Shown: positions 1-7,525 of the stretch, one piece after another
Layout: the number at the start of each line of letters is the position of its first letter
How positions within the stretch are numbered: position 1 is the stretch's first letter
IMG/VR virus record: IMGVR_UViG_3300042563_002309
Location: 1-64,000 of that record
DNA: 64,000 bases
Origin: a virus
Direction: 5' to 3' (one strand)
Notes under the pieces: generated by a model
What the model saw: the letters and a program-made list of their open reading frames with translations, nothing else
The model's database searches: none
Told to the model about the DNA's origin: nothing
Position numbers and translations under genes: made by a program

Positions 1-1
1 A

Positions 2-55
2 CAACAGGCAGAGGAAATGGACTTCGGAAAGTTACTCCGCTACAAACTATCATAA
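2..55 (+). CDS. C-terminal end of an unidentified gene (partial)
   Basis: Frame 2 is open from the window edge and ends with TAA at 53-55, giving only 17 residues (QQAEEMDFGKLLRYKLS). The stop lies one base before the ATG of the next gene, the tight spacing seen throughout this phage, so it is probably the end of a real upstream gene. Too little remains to assign a family. Confidence 0.5.
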   Translation, partial: QQAEEMDFGKLLRYKLS

Positions 56-56
56 T

Positions 57-839
57 ATGATACAAAAAGGACAGAATGTTTTGTCAGAACATGCTAAGAA
101 GAGGTTAGATTTTAAACCTGAACTTAAGCAAATTAACTTCCTTGATAGGAGGGTTTATCAACGATCAGAAGGAGTATACTATCCTTCAGTTACTTCAATC
201 TTACAGTACATGCCAAAGAATAAGTTCTTTGAAAGCTGGTTGAAAGATGTAGGACACAATTCAGACATTATAATGAGAAGAGCCGGAGATGAAGGTACTC
301 AAACTCATAATGCAATTGAAGAGCTATTAGAAGGTAAAGAACTTACCTGGATGGATGATTACGGTAATGCCCGTTACAATGAATTGGTATGGGGAATGAT
401 TATGAAGTTTAAAGAGTTCTGGGATGTAGCAAAACCCGTACTACTCTTTACAGAAGAGTTTACCTACTCAGATACTCACAAGTATGCCGGAACTGCCGAT
501 ATAGTTGTATCGATGAATGGAGAGAATTGGCTTATTGACTTTAAGACATCAAATCATTTACATAAATCATATGACTTACAACTAGCAGCTTATGCTAAAT
601 CAATCGAAGAAACAAAAGGTATTAAAATTGATAGAACAGCTATTCTTTGGTTGAAAGCATCAACTCGAGGAGCTGATAAAGCCGGGAAGAAGTTACAAGG
701 TAAAGGATGGGAGTTAAAAGTGATTGATGATATAGAAAAGAACTTTGAATTATTCAAATTGATCTATAAATTATATGAACTTGAGCATCCAACAACAGAG
801 CCGAAGTTTACATCATATCCAACCACTATCAAACTTTAG
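57..839 (+). CDS. PD-(D/E)XK superfamily nuclease (RecB/Cas4-like exonuclease)
   Basis: The 260-aa protein has the core of a RecB/Cas4-type PD-(D/E)XK nuclease: GTAD with Asp148, then WLIDFKTSN with Asp161-x-Lys163, and LQLAAYA with Gln175, the QhxxY-like motif of this branch. An upstream helix with HNAIEELLEG supplies the usual early His/Glu region. Such proteins cut or resect DNA during recombination or repair and act in the cytoplasm. The gene starts right after the preceding stop and is followed by a spacer with a promoter-like motif, so it closes an upstream transcription unit. The exact substrate is not visible. Family assignment is firm; role in phage recombination or host DNA degradation is inference. 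Confidence 0.8.
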   Translation: MIQKGQNVLSEHAKKRLDFKPELKQINFLDRRVYQRSEGVYYPSVTSILQYMPKNKFFESWLKDVGHNSDIIMRRAGDEGTQTHNAIEELLEGKELTWMDDYGNARYNELVWGMIMKFKEFWDVAKPVLLFTEEFTYSDTHKYAGTADIVVSMNGENWLIDFKTSNHLHKSYDLQLAAYAKSIEETKGIKIDRTAILWLKASTRGADKAGKKLQGKGWELKVIDDIEKNFELFKLIYKLYELEHPTTEPKFTSYPTTIKL

Positions 840-841
840 TA

Positions 842-850
842 CTATTTATT
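842..850 (+). promoter_or_regulatory. CTATTTATT promoter-like motif
   Basis: Copy of the recurrent CTATTTAT(A/T) motif in the spacer before the gene at 910. A second motif, TTCGTATATTTA, lies at 881-892 in the same spacer. Confidence 0.45.
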
Positions 851-880
851 TAATATAATCGTTGGATAATCGAAAGAATA

Positions 881-892
881 TTCGTATATTTA
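881..892 (+). promoter_or_regulatory. TTCNTATATT-type promoter-like motif
   Basis: TTCGTATATTTA, 17 nt before the ATG at 910. The same dodecamer recurs at 20693 and 21617, with variants at 46389, 57032 and 58881, each in a spacer upstream of a gene. Confidence 0.4.
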
Positions 893-909
893 GGTAAATA
901 AAAAGTATA

Positions 910-1818
910 ATGGGAGGAAACGTATTCGATAGTACAGCACCGATAAAAAAAGAGCATATTAAACCAACTCTATTAGAGTTCTTTAAGCAGTTCAAAACTA
1001 TATTTCCAAAAGCAGAACCATTCTTTAGAGAGATGAAAACTCTAGGATCTGTAGGGAAAAAAGATTACTCAGGGGATATTGACCTAGCACTTGCCGGGTC
1101 ATCCTTTGATAATGTAGAGGATTGGGGTCTAGATGAGAAACACGTTCAAGACCTATTTGTAGGGTTTAAGAAAAGAGCTAGAACATCTTCTGATGATCAG
1201 CTAATGAAAAGAGCTGTAATTGTAGCAATAGCACAAAAGATAGCAGAAGCAGATACAGAGATTATAGCAGATGTAAAAGGATCTTCTGCAGGAGCTTTAT
1301 TTCTTCTATTTCCTCAATACGATGAGAATAACGAAGTAGTAGGACAAAACGTTCAAATAGATGTAAATGTAGGAGATGTAGATTGGTTACAATTTGCATA
1401 CCACTCAGCCACTTACTCAGGAAACGTAAAAGGGTTACATAGAACACAATTACTTGTATCTTTATTCTCTCAGAAAGGATATACATTCTCTCACAATTAT
1501 GGAGTAAAGGAGAAAGAATCACAAGAGATTGTAGCAAACACACCACAACAAGCAATAGACCTTCTAAATAAGTCATATGGCTTAAATTTAGATAGAGATA
1601 CAATAGGAGATTATTTTAAATTGATAGAAGTACTAGAAGCAGGACTATCCCCACAGGATTTAAACGCTGTATATGATACTTATCTTAAGATATTAGATAG
1701 CACTAGAGCAGATATACCAGAAGATCTACAGGCTTATTGGATAAAAAATCAAGAAAGATTAGGGTTAAAAGGTAAATTCTTACCGGATAATTCAAATTTA
1801 ACACAATATAAAGTATAA
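910..1818 (+). CDS. nucleotidyltransferase-fold protein
   Basis: The 302-aa product shows a Pol-beta-like nucleotidyltransferase signature: LGSVGKKDYSGDIDLAL with Gly46-Ser47 and the Asp56-x-Asp58 metal pair. A later QIDVNVGDVDW segment can supply the third acidic residue. Enzymes of this fold transfer a nucleotide to a protein, small molecule or RNA end; the acceptor cannot be told from sequence. The gene abuts the next one (1 nt between stop and ATG), whose N-terminus has the same signature, so the two are likely co-expressed and perhaps derived by duplication; both also share a GDYFKL segment in their C-terminal parts. The fold is well supported, the function unknown. Confidence 0.65.
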   Translation: MGGNVFDSTAPIKKEHIKPTLLEFFKQFKTIFPKAEPFFREMKTLGSVGKKDYSGDIDLALAGSSFDNVEDWGLDEKHVQDLFVGFKKRARTSSDDQLMKRAVIVAIAQKIAEADTEIIADVKGSSAGALFLLFPQYDENNEVVGQNVQIDVNVGDVDWLQFAYHSATYSGNVKGLHRTQLLVSLFSQKGYTFSHNYGVKEKESQEIVANTPQQAIDLLNKSYGLNLDRDTIGDYFKLIEVLEAGLSPQDLNAVYDTYLKILDSTRADIPEDLQAYWIKNQERLGLKGKFLPDNSNLTQYKV

Positions 1819-1819
1819 T

Positions 1820-4540
1820 ATGTCAGGAGTAGCAGGAGGAAATAGAATAGAAAGAGGGGATGTACATAATACATTCAACAAATACGTAGAAGAAGTTCTA
1901 AGTAAAGTACCAGGCTTCAAGAAAGCTTCTCTATCTGGATCTGTAAAAGCAGGAACAAAAGCTGACTTTGGAGACTTAGATATTATTGTTTGGTTTGAAG
2001 GAGATGATAAGAGAGAGGTTAAACAAAGACTTATCGATGCAGCTCTAGCTCTTCCACAAAACATAATTGTACCTTTTAAATCAGAAAAATATACCGGAAG
2101 AAGGTATTATAACTCAGGTGAACTAATCTCAGTACTCTATCCAATTGTAGGAAAGGAAGATCAATATATTCAGGTTGATAATATTATATCTCTTACAGAA
2201 GAAGAACATGCCTTTAAAGGATCATTCTTAGACCTACCAGCTGAAAAGCAAGGACTGTTAATAGGGCTAGCAAAAGTAATTTTACTTGAGCAAGACCCAC
2301 AAGATGTATTCAGAAGAATGGGTATTTCAAATGTACCTAATCTAGAAAAAGGTGAAGAGTTTGAATTTAACCTATCATCGGTAAAACTATCTTTAAGAAA
2401 AGTAAAACTAGAAAACTTTAGAGAAATAGCAAGAGAAGAGGTATGGTCAACAACAGCTTGGGGTACTATTAAGATACTATTTAAAGGATTTAATATAGAC
2501 GGTTCTTTCGAAGACCTATTAGATGATGTTGCTAAAAAACTTACAAATGCTAGATCTAAAAATAGAATAGCAGGTATTTTTAAATCAATGGTATCTGTTA
2601 AATCAGGAGAAGTTGGAACAGCTAAAGGAAAAGGTAAAGAAGATGCATTAGAAAAAGTAGCACAAACACTTGCAGAAGCATTGGATGATGGATCCGAAGT
2701 AGTAGCTTTATATGCTGGAGGATTCAAACCACCACACCTTGCTCACTTTGAAAATGCCAAATTTCTATCTACTAAAGCAGACAAAATTGTAATATTTATC
2801 GGACCTAAGATCAGAGAAGGTGTAAAAATTACAGCAGAACAATCAAAAGCTATTTGGGAAATCTATGCAAAATACATAAACGTACCAATGGAGATTGTAA
2901 TCAGTAAAGTAACTCCAATATTAGATACATATGAATGGATTGATGCAAATCAAGACAAAGTAACAAGCATTATTACAGGAGCTATGGCTGATGAAATGGG
3001 TAAATTCTCTGGAATAGAAAAGAGAAAAGAAAAAGGTGAGTATAAGAATGTAGAAGTAAAAGAACTACCTGTTATTACAAATAAAGAAGACGATAAATTC
3101 TCAGCAACTGATATTAGAAAGTCAGAAAAGTTCTTATTAGAAGGCAAATGGATGCCAAAAGTAGTATCAAAAGAAGATAAGCAAGCAATCCTAGATATTA
3201 TAACTCCTCAAAAAGAAGATTCAGTAGAAGATAAAATGCTAACTGCAGTAGATAACGTATTTGAAAGTTTCTTTCCAAAGAAAACTAAAAAAGAAGTAAT
3301 ACAAGAAGGGTCAGCAGGAACACCTATACAGCCATCAGGAGCTATTCCATCAAAGGATAGAGAAAACTTAATACACCTCTTTAGCCAACTAAAATCAACT
3401 ATTAATTCAGAAAAGTATACAGTAGTATTTGAGCAAGATAGAATAGGAGTATACATAAAAACGTATGCAGATGTAAGCTTTGACCAAACACCTCAACAAA
3501 AAACACTACCAGAAGGAGCAGAGCAAGAAAAATTCGACTACACACCTTACATAGGATCTCTTTTAGAGTATATGTTAGATGAGAAGATGAATATTACACC
3601 GTTACCGGAAGTAAAAATCAGATATGACGAAGAACAAGCAAACGACTTCTTCGGTAAAACAGCTTACTATGATCCAAATAAGCAAGAAGTAGTATTATAT
3701 GTAATGAATAGACATCCAAAAGATGTCTGTAGATCATTCTCTCATGAAATGATTCACCATATGCAAAATATGGAAGGAAGACTTGAAGGATTAGCAGCTA
3801 CTACTAATACAAATGAAGACGATTACTTACAGGAAATAGAAAAAGAAGCTTACCTAAAGGGTAATATTACATTTAGAAACTGGGAAGACGGATTAAAAAG
3901 TAATAAAGAGGTTATGGCAGAAGGAAGATACGATAAAATTAGTAATCAAGCATCATCAGACTTGTTTAGAGGCTGGAAAGAAGCATTTAATGCAGGAGAA
4001 AAGAGTATAGGATTTGAAGAAACTTATTCAAATGGTGATGTAGAATTCGACGTAGAAGGTACTTTAGTACTAACACCAGGAACCGGTAAAATGGAAGTCT
4101 TAGAAAGTACAGGAGCAGGCTTTGACGAAGATGGAGATTTTATTATAGTAGATATCGCTATTGATCCAGAACTATTACCAGGCTTTTGGGAAGAGATTTC
4201 AATGACTTTAAAAGATCTTTTCAGACATGAAATTGAACACCTAACACATAATAAAGGAGGAGTATCTACAAATCCTTCTAAAATAATGAGAGGTGATTTA
4301 GCAAAAAGAGATAAGATAAGAGCAGGAGAAAAGCCAATAGGAGATTATTTTAAACTTAAAAAAGAAATAGATGCAAACCTACAGGGAATGTATTTTAGAG
4401 CTAAAAAAGAAAAAAGACCATTTGCAGATGTTGTAAATAGTTACTTAGATGCTCAAGATATTACACCTCAAGAAAGAGAGGAAATACTTACATTATGGCG
4501 TAACAGACTTCCTGCATTAGGATTAAAACAAACATTATAA
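1820..4540 (+). CDS. multidomain fusion: nucleotidyltransferase + cytidylyltransferase-like + two zincin motifs
   Basis: This 906-aa protein is a chain of enzyme-like modules. Residues 30-60 carry a second nucleotidyltransferase signature (SGSVKAGTKADFGDLDI, Gly40-Ser41, Asp52, Asp54). Near residues 296-310 is a nucleotidylyltransferase start (YAGGFKPPHLAHF, an HxxH version of the HIGH motif), with the matching FSATDIRKS (ISxTxIR-like) at about 427-435. Two HExxH zinc-peptidase motifs follow: HEMIH at 642-646 and HEIEH at 803-807. A KKEVIQEGSAG segment lies between the second and third modules and could be a processing site. The C-terminal GDYFKL region resembles the end of the preceding gene product. 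I know no single named family with this order; module assignments are motif-based and activities are not proven. Confidence 0.65.
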   Translation: MSGVAGGNRIERGDVHNTFNKYVEEVLSKVPGFKKASLSGSVKAGTKADFGDLDIIVWFEGDDKREVKQRLIDAALALPQNIIVPFKSEKYTGRRYYNSGELISVLYPIVGKEDQYIQVDNIISLTEEEHAFKGSFLDLPAEKQGLLIGLAKVILLEQDPQDVFRRMGISNVPNLEKGEEFEFNLSSVKLSLRKVKLENFREIAREEVWSTTAWGTIKILFKGFNIDGSFEDLLDDVAKKLTNARSKNRIAGIFKSMVSVKSGEVGTAKGKGKEDALEKVAQTLAEALDDGSEVVALYAGGFKPPHLAHFENAKFLSTKADKIVIFIGPKIREGVKITAEQSKAIWEIYAKYINVPMEIVISKVTPILDTYEWIDANQDKVTSIITGAMADEMGKFSGIEKRKEKGEYKNVEVKELPVITNKEDDKFSATDIRKSEKFLLEGKWMPKVVSKEDKQAILDIITPQKEDSVEDKMLTAVDNVFESFFPKKTKKEVIQEGSAGTPIQPSGAIPSKDRENLIHLFSQLKSTINSEKYTVVFEQDRIGVYIKTYADVSFDQTPQQKTLPEGAEQEKFDYTPYIGSLLEYMLDEKMNITPLPEVKIRYDEEQANDFFGKTAYYDPNKQEVVLYVMNRHPKDVCRSFSHEMIHHMQNMEGRLEGLAATTNTNEDDYLQEIEKEAYLKGNITFRNWEDGLKSNKEVMAEGRYDKISNQASSDLFRGWKEAFNAGEKSIGFEETYSNGDVEFDVEGTLVLTPGTGKMEVLESTGAGFDEDGDFIIVDIAIDPELLPGFWEEISMTLKDLFRHEIEHLTHNKGGVSTNPSKIMRGDLAKRDKIRAGEKPIGDYFKLKKEIDANLQGMYFRAKKEKRPFADVVNSYLDAQDITPQEREEILTLWRNRLPALGLKQTL

Positions 4541-4553
4541 AAATAAAAAGGTT

Positions 4554-5141
4554 ATGGGAAAATTAGCAGACTTATTACTAGAAGAATCAGACTTCATGCC
4601 TAAATATCAGATATATTGTGATATGGATGGAGTATTAACAGACTTTGAAAAGAGATTTGTTACATTATTACAACAAGAAGGTCCAAAGTACTATTCAAAA
4701 GCGACAATTGCTCAAGTAACAAGGCCTAAACACTTTGATAAACTAGAAGGAACAGAAGAGTTTTGGAAGTTTATTGATCAGTATATTGGATTAGAGTTCT
4801 GGTCAGAAATGGAATGGATGCCAAATGGTAGAGAGTTATGGAACTTTATACAACCATACGGACCAAAACTTTTAACATCTCCTTCCAGAGACAATACCTC
4901 AAGACTTGGTAAAAGATTATGGGTAAAAGAAAACCTAGTACCTGCCCCTGAAGTCTTATTTAGGTTTGGAGATGCTAAGTCGGATTTTGCAAATGAAAAT
5001 GCTATATTAATAGACGATAAGCCTTCCAACCTCGCTGCATTTTCTGCTAAAGGAGGAATAGCAATAGAGGTAAAAGACGGAGAAATACAATCGGTTATTA
5101 ATAAATTAAAACAACTTGGTTATGGGCGAGAGCTTACTTAA
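4554..5141 (+). CDS. HAD-superfamily phosphatase (5'-nucleotidase-like)
   Basis: The 195-aa protein has HAD motif I, YCDMDGVLTDF, with nucleophile Asp23 and Asp25, a motif II-like LLTSPSRD, and motif IV ILIDDKPSN with paired Asp residues. Its size and the DxDGVLTDF form fit small 5'(3')-deoxyribonucleotidase-like HAD enzymes that dephosphorylate nucleotides. An extra N-terminal segment, MGKLADLLLEESDF, precedes the fold and resembles the amphipathic 'L..LL.E' segments on neighbouring genes, raising the possibility that the enzyme is carried in the capsid and trimmed by the prohead protease. The gene sits between the fusion gene and a zinc-finger protein, overlapping the latter. HAD family is secure; substrate and packaging are inference. 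Confidence 0.75.
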   Translation: MGKLADLLLEESDFMPKYQIYCDMDGVLTDFEKRFVTLLQQEGPKYYSKATIAQVTRPKHFDKLEGTEEFWKFIDQYIGLEFWSEMEWMPNGRELWNFIQPYGPKLLTSPSRDNTSRLGKRLWVKENLVPAPEVLFRFGDAKSDFANENAILIDDKPSNLAAFSAKGGIAIEVKDGEIQSVINKLKQLGYGRELT

Positions 5142-5700
5142 AAAAGAATTCAAATCAAAAGACGTAAATAGAGCTAGAAATTTAGTTAAAAAAGACTTCT
5201 CAGCAAAGACTGTAGACGGTGTTGGATACTCTAAAGCACAGGTTGCTTATAAAGAGGGAGACATTTGGGAAGAGAATGGAAGAAACTGGACTATTAAAGA
5301 TGGATTAAGACAAAATATTACAAAACTAGACTCAGCAAAAAAAGCTTTACAAATACCTTTAGCATGTCCAAAATGTAAAGGATCTATGAATTATTATCTC
5401 AGTCATAAAATGTATAAGATACATAAGATGTGCTTTGATTGTGTAATTGATTATGAAGCAGAATTAAGAAAAGCAGGTCTATATGAATCATATGAAAAGA
5501 ATATGATGCAAGGAAGTCTTAAAGCTTTTGCAAGAGATATTGAACAATGGGTATTGGATACATTAGAGACAACTAATAGCTTTGTAACAGAACAAGGAGA
5601 CTTAGAAGACTGGAATAGTAATGATTCGAAATTTAAAGAACAAATAAACAGTAATCTTCAAGAATATTTAAAGCATATAAAAAGTCATATAGAAGAGTAA
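5122..5700 (+). CDS. unknown protein with a CxxC...CxxC zinc-binding pair
   Basis: I chose ATG 5122 (MGESLLKKEF) over the in-frame TTG at 5116; both overlap the end of the HAD gene. The 192-aa protein has two Cys pairs, CPKC at residues 82-85 and CFDC at 104-107, separated by a His/Lys/Tyr-rich stretch, which would bind one zinc ion. The rest is charged and helical, with an acidic C-terminus. No family is recognised. Its location in the run of possible internal proteins suggests a virion or DNA-associated role, but this rests on context only. Confidence 0.65.
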   Translation: MGESLLKKEFKSKDVNRARNLVKKDFSAKTVDGVGYSKAQVAYKEGDIWEENGRNWTIKDGLRQNITKLDSAKKALQIPLACPKCKGSMNYYLSHKMYKIHKMCFDCVIDYEAELRKAGLYESYEKNMMQGSLKAFARDIEQWVLDTLETTNSFVTEQGDLEDWNSNDSKFKEQINSNLQEYLKHIKSHIEE

Positions 5701-5713
5701 TAAGTTTTTGTTA

Positions 5714-5722
5714 CTATTTATT
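5714..5722 (+). promoter_or_regulatory. CTATTTATT promoter-like motif
   Basis: Motif copy in the spacer 26 nt before the ATG at 5749. Confidence 0.45.
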
Positions 5723-5748
5723 TTTAAACAGTAAATAGTATTTGACTT

Positions 5749-5886
5749 ATGGCAAAAGCAGCACAATCTTCCGTTAAAATAGAGAGACCTAAAGTATCTA
5801 GACCTGGAGTTCATGCAAAATCTAAAACTTCAAAATTGAAGAGTTCTAAGAACTATAAAAAACTTTACAATGGACAAGGGAAGTAG
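5749..5886 (+). CDS. small basic 45-aa protein
   Basis: An ATG at 5749 opens a 45-codon frame ending TAG at 5884-5886. The product is strongly basic and Ser/Lys-rich, with a SRPGVHAKSKTSKLKSSK segment and a NYKKLYNGQGK tail. Small basic proteins of this kind are, to my recollection, frequent in tailed phage genomes near head genes. A candidate promoter motif lies 26 nt upstream and the end overlaps the next start by 17 nt, both consistent with a real gene. A role in DNA condensation or as a packaged protein is a guess from charge. Confidence 0.65.
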   Translation: MAKAAQSSVKIERPKVSRPGVHAKSKTSKLKSSKNYKKLYNGQGK

Positions 5887-6109
5887 TAAAAAATTAAAAC
5901 AATTACTACAAGAAGCAGATAACCCTCAAGCAGGTAAAGCAGCACCTTATGGTTCAGGATATGCAAAGGTAAAACAAGCAATTCATGAACTTGTAAAAGA
6001 AGTTCTTTCAGAAAAAGTAAAAGGCGTTGACGGTAAAGCTTGTTGGAAGGGATACAGGTATGCTGGTACTAAAGATGGAAAAGACATCTGTGTAAAAATT
6101 ACAAAATAA
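5870..6109 (+). CDS. small conserved-type phage protein with CWKGYRYAGTK motif
   Basis: The 79-aa product starts MDKGSSKKLKQLLQEAD and has a second amphipathic segment, VKQAIHELVKEVLSEK, ahead of a compact C-terminal motif ACWKGYRYAGTKDGKDICV with two Cys residues. The leading helices look like the capsid-targeting-type segments found on neighbours, and LLQE|A or VLSE|K would fit a T4-type prohead protease site. Function is unknown. It overlaps the preceding basic gene and is followed after 1 nt by the next gene. Confidence 0.6.
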   Translation: MDKGSSKKLKQLLQEADNPQAGKAAPYGSGYAKVKQAIHELVKEVLSEKVKGVDGKACWKGYRYAGTKDGKDICVKITK

Positions 6110-6110
6110 T

Positions 6111-6425
6111 ATGAAGCTACTACAACTATTAAAAGAAGCAAAAGAGGTATTAGAAGACTTCGCTAAAACCAGAGGAGAAGGTGCAGCTAAAATAGCATCA
6201 AATGCTCAAGAAAAAGGAGGACTTGCTTTGCTAACCTGGCATCATTTCAAAGTAAAAGCTCCGTATTATAAAAAAGCTTCTGAAGGAAAGCTTGATATGG
6301 AACAAGCAAAGAAAGAGTACGAAGAGACTTATAAAAAGATCTCTCTAGATATGACTCAAATTGAATTTCAAAGAGAGGTAGGAAGACTAGAAGTACTAGG
6401 AGAATTGCTAATAAAGAATAAATAA
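6111..6425 (+). CDS. unknown 104-aa helical protein
   Basis: A charged, mostly helical protein beginning MKLLQLLKEAKEVLEDFAK, again a leucine-rich amphipathic N-terminus. The middle contains LLTWHHFKVKAPYY, the only distinctive segment. TAA overlaps the next ATG as TAATG, showing translational coupling. No function recognised; context suggests an internal head protein or a small accessory protein. Confidence 0.6.
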   Translation: MKLLQLLKEAKEVLEDFAKTRGEGAAKIASNAQEKGGLALLTWHHFKVKAPYYKKASEGKLDMEQAKKEYEETYKKISLDMTQIEFQREVGRLEVLGELLIKNK

Positions 6426-7069
6426 TGTCAACACTAAATACATCTATACCTCACTTCTATGCTAAGATGAGAATAGAACACCTCTACCAGCATGACGGGA
6501 GAGAAGGTATGCAAGATGTAATAGTATTTGGAGCACAATCTGTAGGAGGTAGAGCTCTTACCTTCCATATAATGACTGATGAAGGAGCTGTTAGATCAAG
6601 AGTTCCAATTCATATGCTTGCCTGGAAAGATGATGCACCAAAAATGGCTTTAGACCATTTACAACTATGGGATTGTTTTGGACATGAAGTATCATGTACA
6701 GCATACGATTACTTACTCCAATCAAGAGTAAAGGCAATATTTAAAGACGGTAGTAAAGAGTGGGGAAATTATATTATGACCTTTGATTGGTTTAATAATC
6801 CATATTCTAACGAACCAACACAATACAAGGCAGCACATCTAATTAAATTAGATAACGGAAATTTTACTCTTCAGCCTAATAATAGATTAATGTGGAGAGA
6901 TATGTCTTTTGTAACTCAACCATTTCCTGAAAAACCGGATTGGATGATTGATAATAAAGAGTGGTTTTGCGAATCAGTTTCCGATAAATGGACAATGGAA
7001 AAAGGTAATGAAAATATTTACTACTACACTTTAGAAAATGAAAAAAAGTCAACTAAAAAAGATAATTAA
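6425..7069 (+). CDS. unknown 214-aa protein
   Basis: A mixed alpha/beta sequence rich in Trp and aromatic residues, with motifs such as LQLWDCFGHEVSCTAYDYLL and YIMTFDWFNNPYS, and a LQPNNRLMWRDMSF segment near the C-terminus. It lacks the amphipathic N-terminal segment of its neighbours. I do not recognise a named family. Coupled to the previous gene by a TAATG overlap and overlapping the next start by 32 nt, so it is translated as part of the same operon. Confidence 0.6.
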   Translation: MSTLNTSIPHFYAKMRIEHLYQHDGREGMQDVIVFGAQSVGGRALTFHIMTDEGAVRSRVPIHMLAWKDDAPKMALDHLQLWDCFGHEVSCTAYDYLLQSRVKAIFKDGSKEWGNYIMTFDWFNNPYSNEPTQYKAAHLIKLDNGNFTLQPNNRLMWRDMSFVTQPFPEKPDWMIDNKEWFCESVSDKWTMEKGNENIYYYTLENEKKSTKKDN

Positions 7070-7466
7070 AGAGGTATTAGATGCTTCAACACCTGCTCCT
7101 AGTGAAATACCGGGAGGACTAGCACAGTTTGCTACTATTGGAGATTTAGCTACAATGCATAATCTTCCTTTAGATCAAATCATAAAGCAGATAGTAAAAG
7201 GAGTAAAGACAGAATCAGAACATACAACAGATTTAGATATTGCTATGGAAATAGCTTTTGACCATGTATATGAAGATCCTAAATATTACGATAAATTATC
7301 CAACATAGAAGAAGGTAAACATGACCCAGTAGAACCGGGTATTTTAAAAAAAAGGTTAGGTAAACTTACCTGTTCAAAAGTAAGAGCAGAAAGAAGTAAA
7401 TTAGAAGACAAGGGTACTCATTATGCAAAAGCATTGCAGAGATACTTAAATTACCATTGTCAGTAA
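7038..7466 (+). CDS. unknown protein with amphipathic N-terminus
   Basis: The 142-aa product begins MKKSQLKKIIKEVLDAS, one of the clearest copies of the K..L...I.EVL segment shared by several proteins in this region. A C-terminal Lys/Arg-rich part contains LGKLTCSKVRAERSKLEDKG, followed by a short tail LQRYLNYHCQ. The start overlaps the end of the previous gene. It is likely an internal or head-associated protein if the N-terminal segment is a capsid-targeting sequence; this is inference. Confidence 0.6.
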   Translation: MKKSQLKKIIKEVLDASTPAPSEIPGGLAQFATIGDLATMHNLPLDQIIKQIVKGVKTESEHTTDLDIAMEIAFDHVYEDPKYYDKLSNIEEGKHDPVEPGILKKRLGKLTCSKVRAERSKLEDKGTHYAKALQRYLNYHCQ

Positions 7467-7475
7467 AATAATTTA

Positions 7476-7484
7476 CTATTTATT
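7476..7484 (+). promoter_or_regulatory. CTATTTATT promoter-like motif
   Basis: Motif copy 41 nt before the ATG at 7526, in the 59-nt spacer. Confidence 0.45.
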
Positions 7485-7525
7485 TGTATATATGATTAAA
7501 AATAACTATCTTTAGATATTATAAT

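Noticed and set aside
5116-5121. TTG start for the zinc-pair protein
   Set aside because: An ATG is present two codons later, and TTG starts are not needed elsewhere except in the uncertain 47136 frame.
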